Assembly: GCF_000384075.1 (NCBI RefSeq)
Contig: NZ_KB913025.1
Span: forward strand, 1,394,718-1,458,717
DNA length: 64,000 bases
From: Methylovulum miyakonense HT12
Lineage (GTDB): Bacteria > Pseudomonadota > Gammaproteobacteria > Methylococcales > Methylomonadaceae
Reading direction: 5' to 3'
Shown here in pieces: positions 63,193 through 64,000 of this stretch. Every line of letters begins with the position of its first letter. Positions within the stretch are counted from its first letter, which is position 1. A program made the translations under genes and the position numbers. Under the pieces are notes generated by a model, which saw only the letters and a list, made by a program, of their open reading frames with translations, searched no databases and had not been told where the DNA came from.

Positions 63193-64000
63193 ATGCCACG
63201 TTTAAAATTTGTCCGGCCACTCAGCGACACAGACAAGCAAGAGTTGGATGCGCTTTACAAGACCCACCCAAACTTTAAGGTGCGAAGACGCGCCCACGCC
63301 TTGTTGCTGAGCGGCAGCGGGCATACGATAAACCAGCTACAAGCCATTTTCCAGGTTGACCGTGACCCTATCAGCCAGTGGATCAACCGCTTCAACGCGC
63401 AAGGTGTCGGCGGGCTTGGGGATTTACCGCGCTCCGGGCGTCCACCGATTTACACGCCCGAAGAAATCGCACTGTTCCGGGCCCAATTGGACGAAGAACC
63501 GCGCCAAATCAAGCAGGCCCAAGCCCTTCTGGAGGCCCGGACCCGGAAAAAGTCGGCGACCGGGACGTTAAGGCGCATTTTAAAAAAACCGGTTATTCAT
63601 GGCGGCGGTGCAGGCGCTCCGTAAAAAGCAGGCGTTGTGCCGAGGGCTTTGCCAAGGCCAAGGACATCCAAACCGCCCTGAAAAAATGGGACGATGAAGA
63701 CAAAATCAGCCTGTTCTATTTTGACGAATCCGGCTTCAGCACCGCGTCCTCCGTGCCTTACGCCTGGCAACCCAAAGGCCAGACGTTGGAAATCCCCTGT
63801 TTCCATAGCCAGCGCCTCAATGTCCTGGGGTTTGTTTCCCGGGACAGCCGGTCTTTTTTCCACACCGTTGAAGGGAGCGTCAAAACTGAACAGGTGGCCG
63901 GGGCCTTCGACCTGTTTGCCGCACACTATGGCGACGGCTACGCCGTCCATAAAAAACCGTGCGTCGTCATTATTGACAACGCTTCCATGCACACCAGCCG
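63193..64000 (+). mobile_element. IS630-type transposase in two frames, cut by window edge
   Basis: Frame one (63193-63624) has the HTH part: RRRAHALLLSGSGHTINQLQ, VDRDPISQWINRF and GRPPIYTPEEI. At a run of seven A (63582-63588) a -1 shift leads into TGYSWRR and the catalytic domain with SLFYFDESGFS (first Asp) and CVVIIDNASMHTSR (second Asp). The Glu lies beyond the window. A slippery A7 site suggests programmed frameshifting, though a lost A is possible. It starts ~70 bases after attC4. The terminal repeats cannot be defined without the right end. Confidence 0.82.

Overview
The window comes from a Gram-negative gammaproteobacterium. The core half carries LPS and outer-membrane genes (bamA, skp, fabZ, lpxA, lpxK, kdsB, bamB), the Sec accessory genes, a type IV pilus TPR lipoprotein, the EF-P lysylation set and a ygfB/pepP/ubiH block divergent from zapA-6S RNA, as in enterobacteria. 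A sodium-pumping decarboxylase (oadGAB) and a type II NADH dehydrogenase are present. A methanotroph of the Methylococcales type would fit, but nothing here proves the genus.

Layout. (1) Positions 1-10860 are an AT-rich surface-glycan island. It holds four sulfotransferase-type proteins (one fused to a GT61/DUF563 glycosyltransferase-like domain), a GSCFA protein, an SGNH-like plus DXD-glycosyltransferase fusion and a large TPR protein with a glycan-type C-terminal domain. Most are unstudied as a set and probably make or decorate a sulfated surface polysaccharide. (2) Positions 10793-13790 are a mobile-element graveyard: a truncated duplicate gene start, an IS5/IS427-group element inserted into a MITE-like element, a complete IS4-type element with a frameshifted transposase, and an IS30 remnant. 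(3) Positions 14044-19618 run on the minus strand: yciO, an M50 protease, scpA, scpB and rluB, with nested palindromic elements between scpB and rluB, plus a WYL regulator and a VOC protein. (4) Positions 19811-21457 hold small genes of unknown function. (5) Positions 21588-42565 are mostly minus-strand housekeeping: oadGAB, tpx, yfgM-bamB-der, ndk-rlmN-pilW-hisS, yajC-secD-secF, exbB-exbD-lpxK-Trm112-kdsB, an MFS transporter, a YcxB-like protein and NDH-2. (6) Positions 42853-51949 hold srkA, the bamA-skp-fabZ-lpxA-rnhB cluster (without the usual lpxD and lpxB), epmA-efp with divergent epmB, and a ComEA-like protein. (7) Positions 52156-60381 hold ubiH, pepP and ygfB, then zapA and 6S RNA, an ECF sigma factor with a double-cupin partner, an aldo/keto reductase, a retropepsin-like protease and a DUF815 ATPase.

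(8) Positions 60808 to at least 63122 are the most unusual part: a run of four integron attC sites of 120-122 nt, all in one orientation, separating gene cassettes. One cassette carries an unknown 118-aa protein, one has no convincing gene, and one carries a BrnT-BrnA toxin-antitoxin pair with its own promoter placed so that the toxin mRNA should be leaderless. No integrase gene lies to the left of the array within the window. An IS630-type transposase with an A7 frameshift site follows the last attC and runs off the right edge.

Coordinates of repeats and sites were read by eye. Protein family names rest on motif recognition, not on searches.
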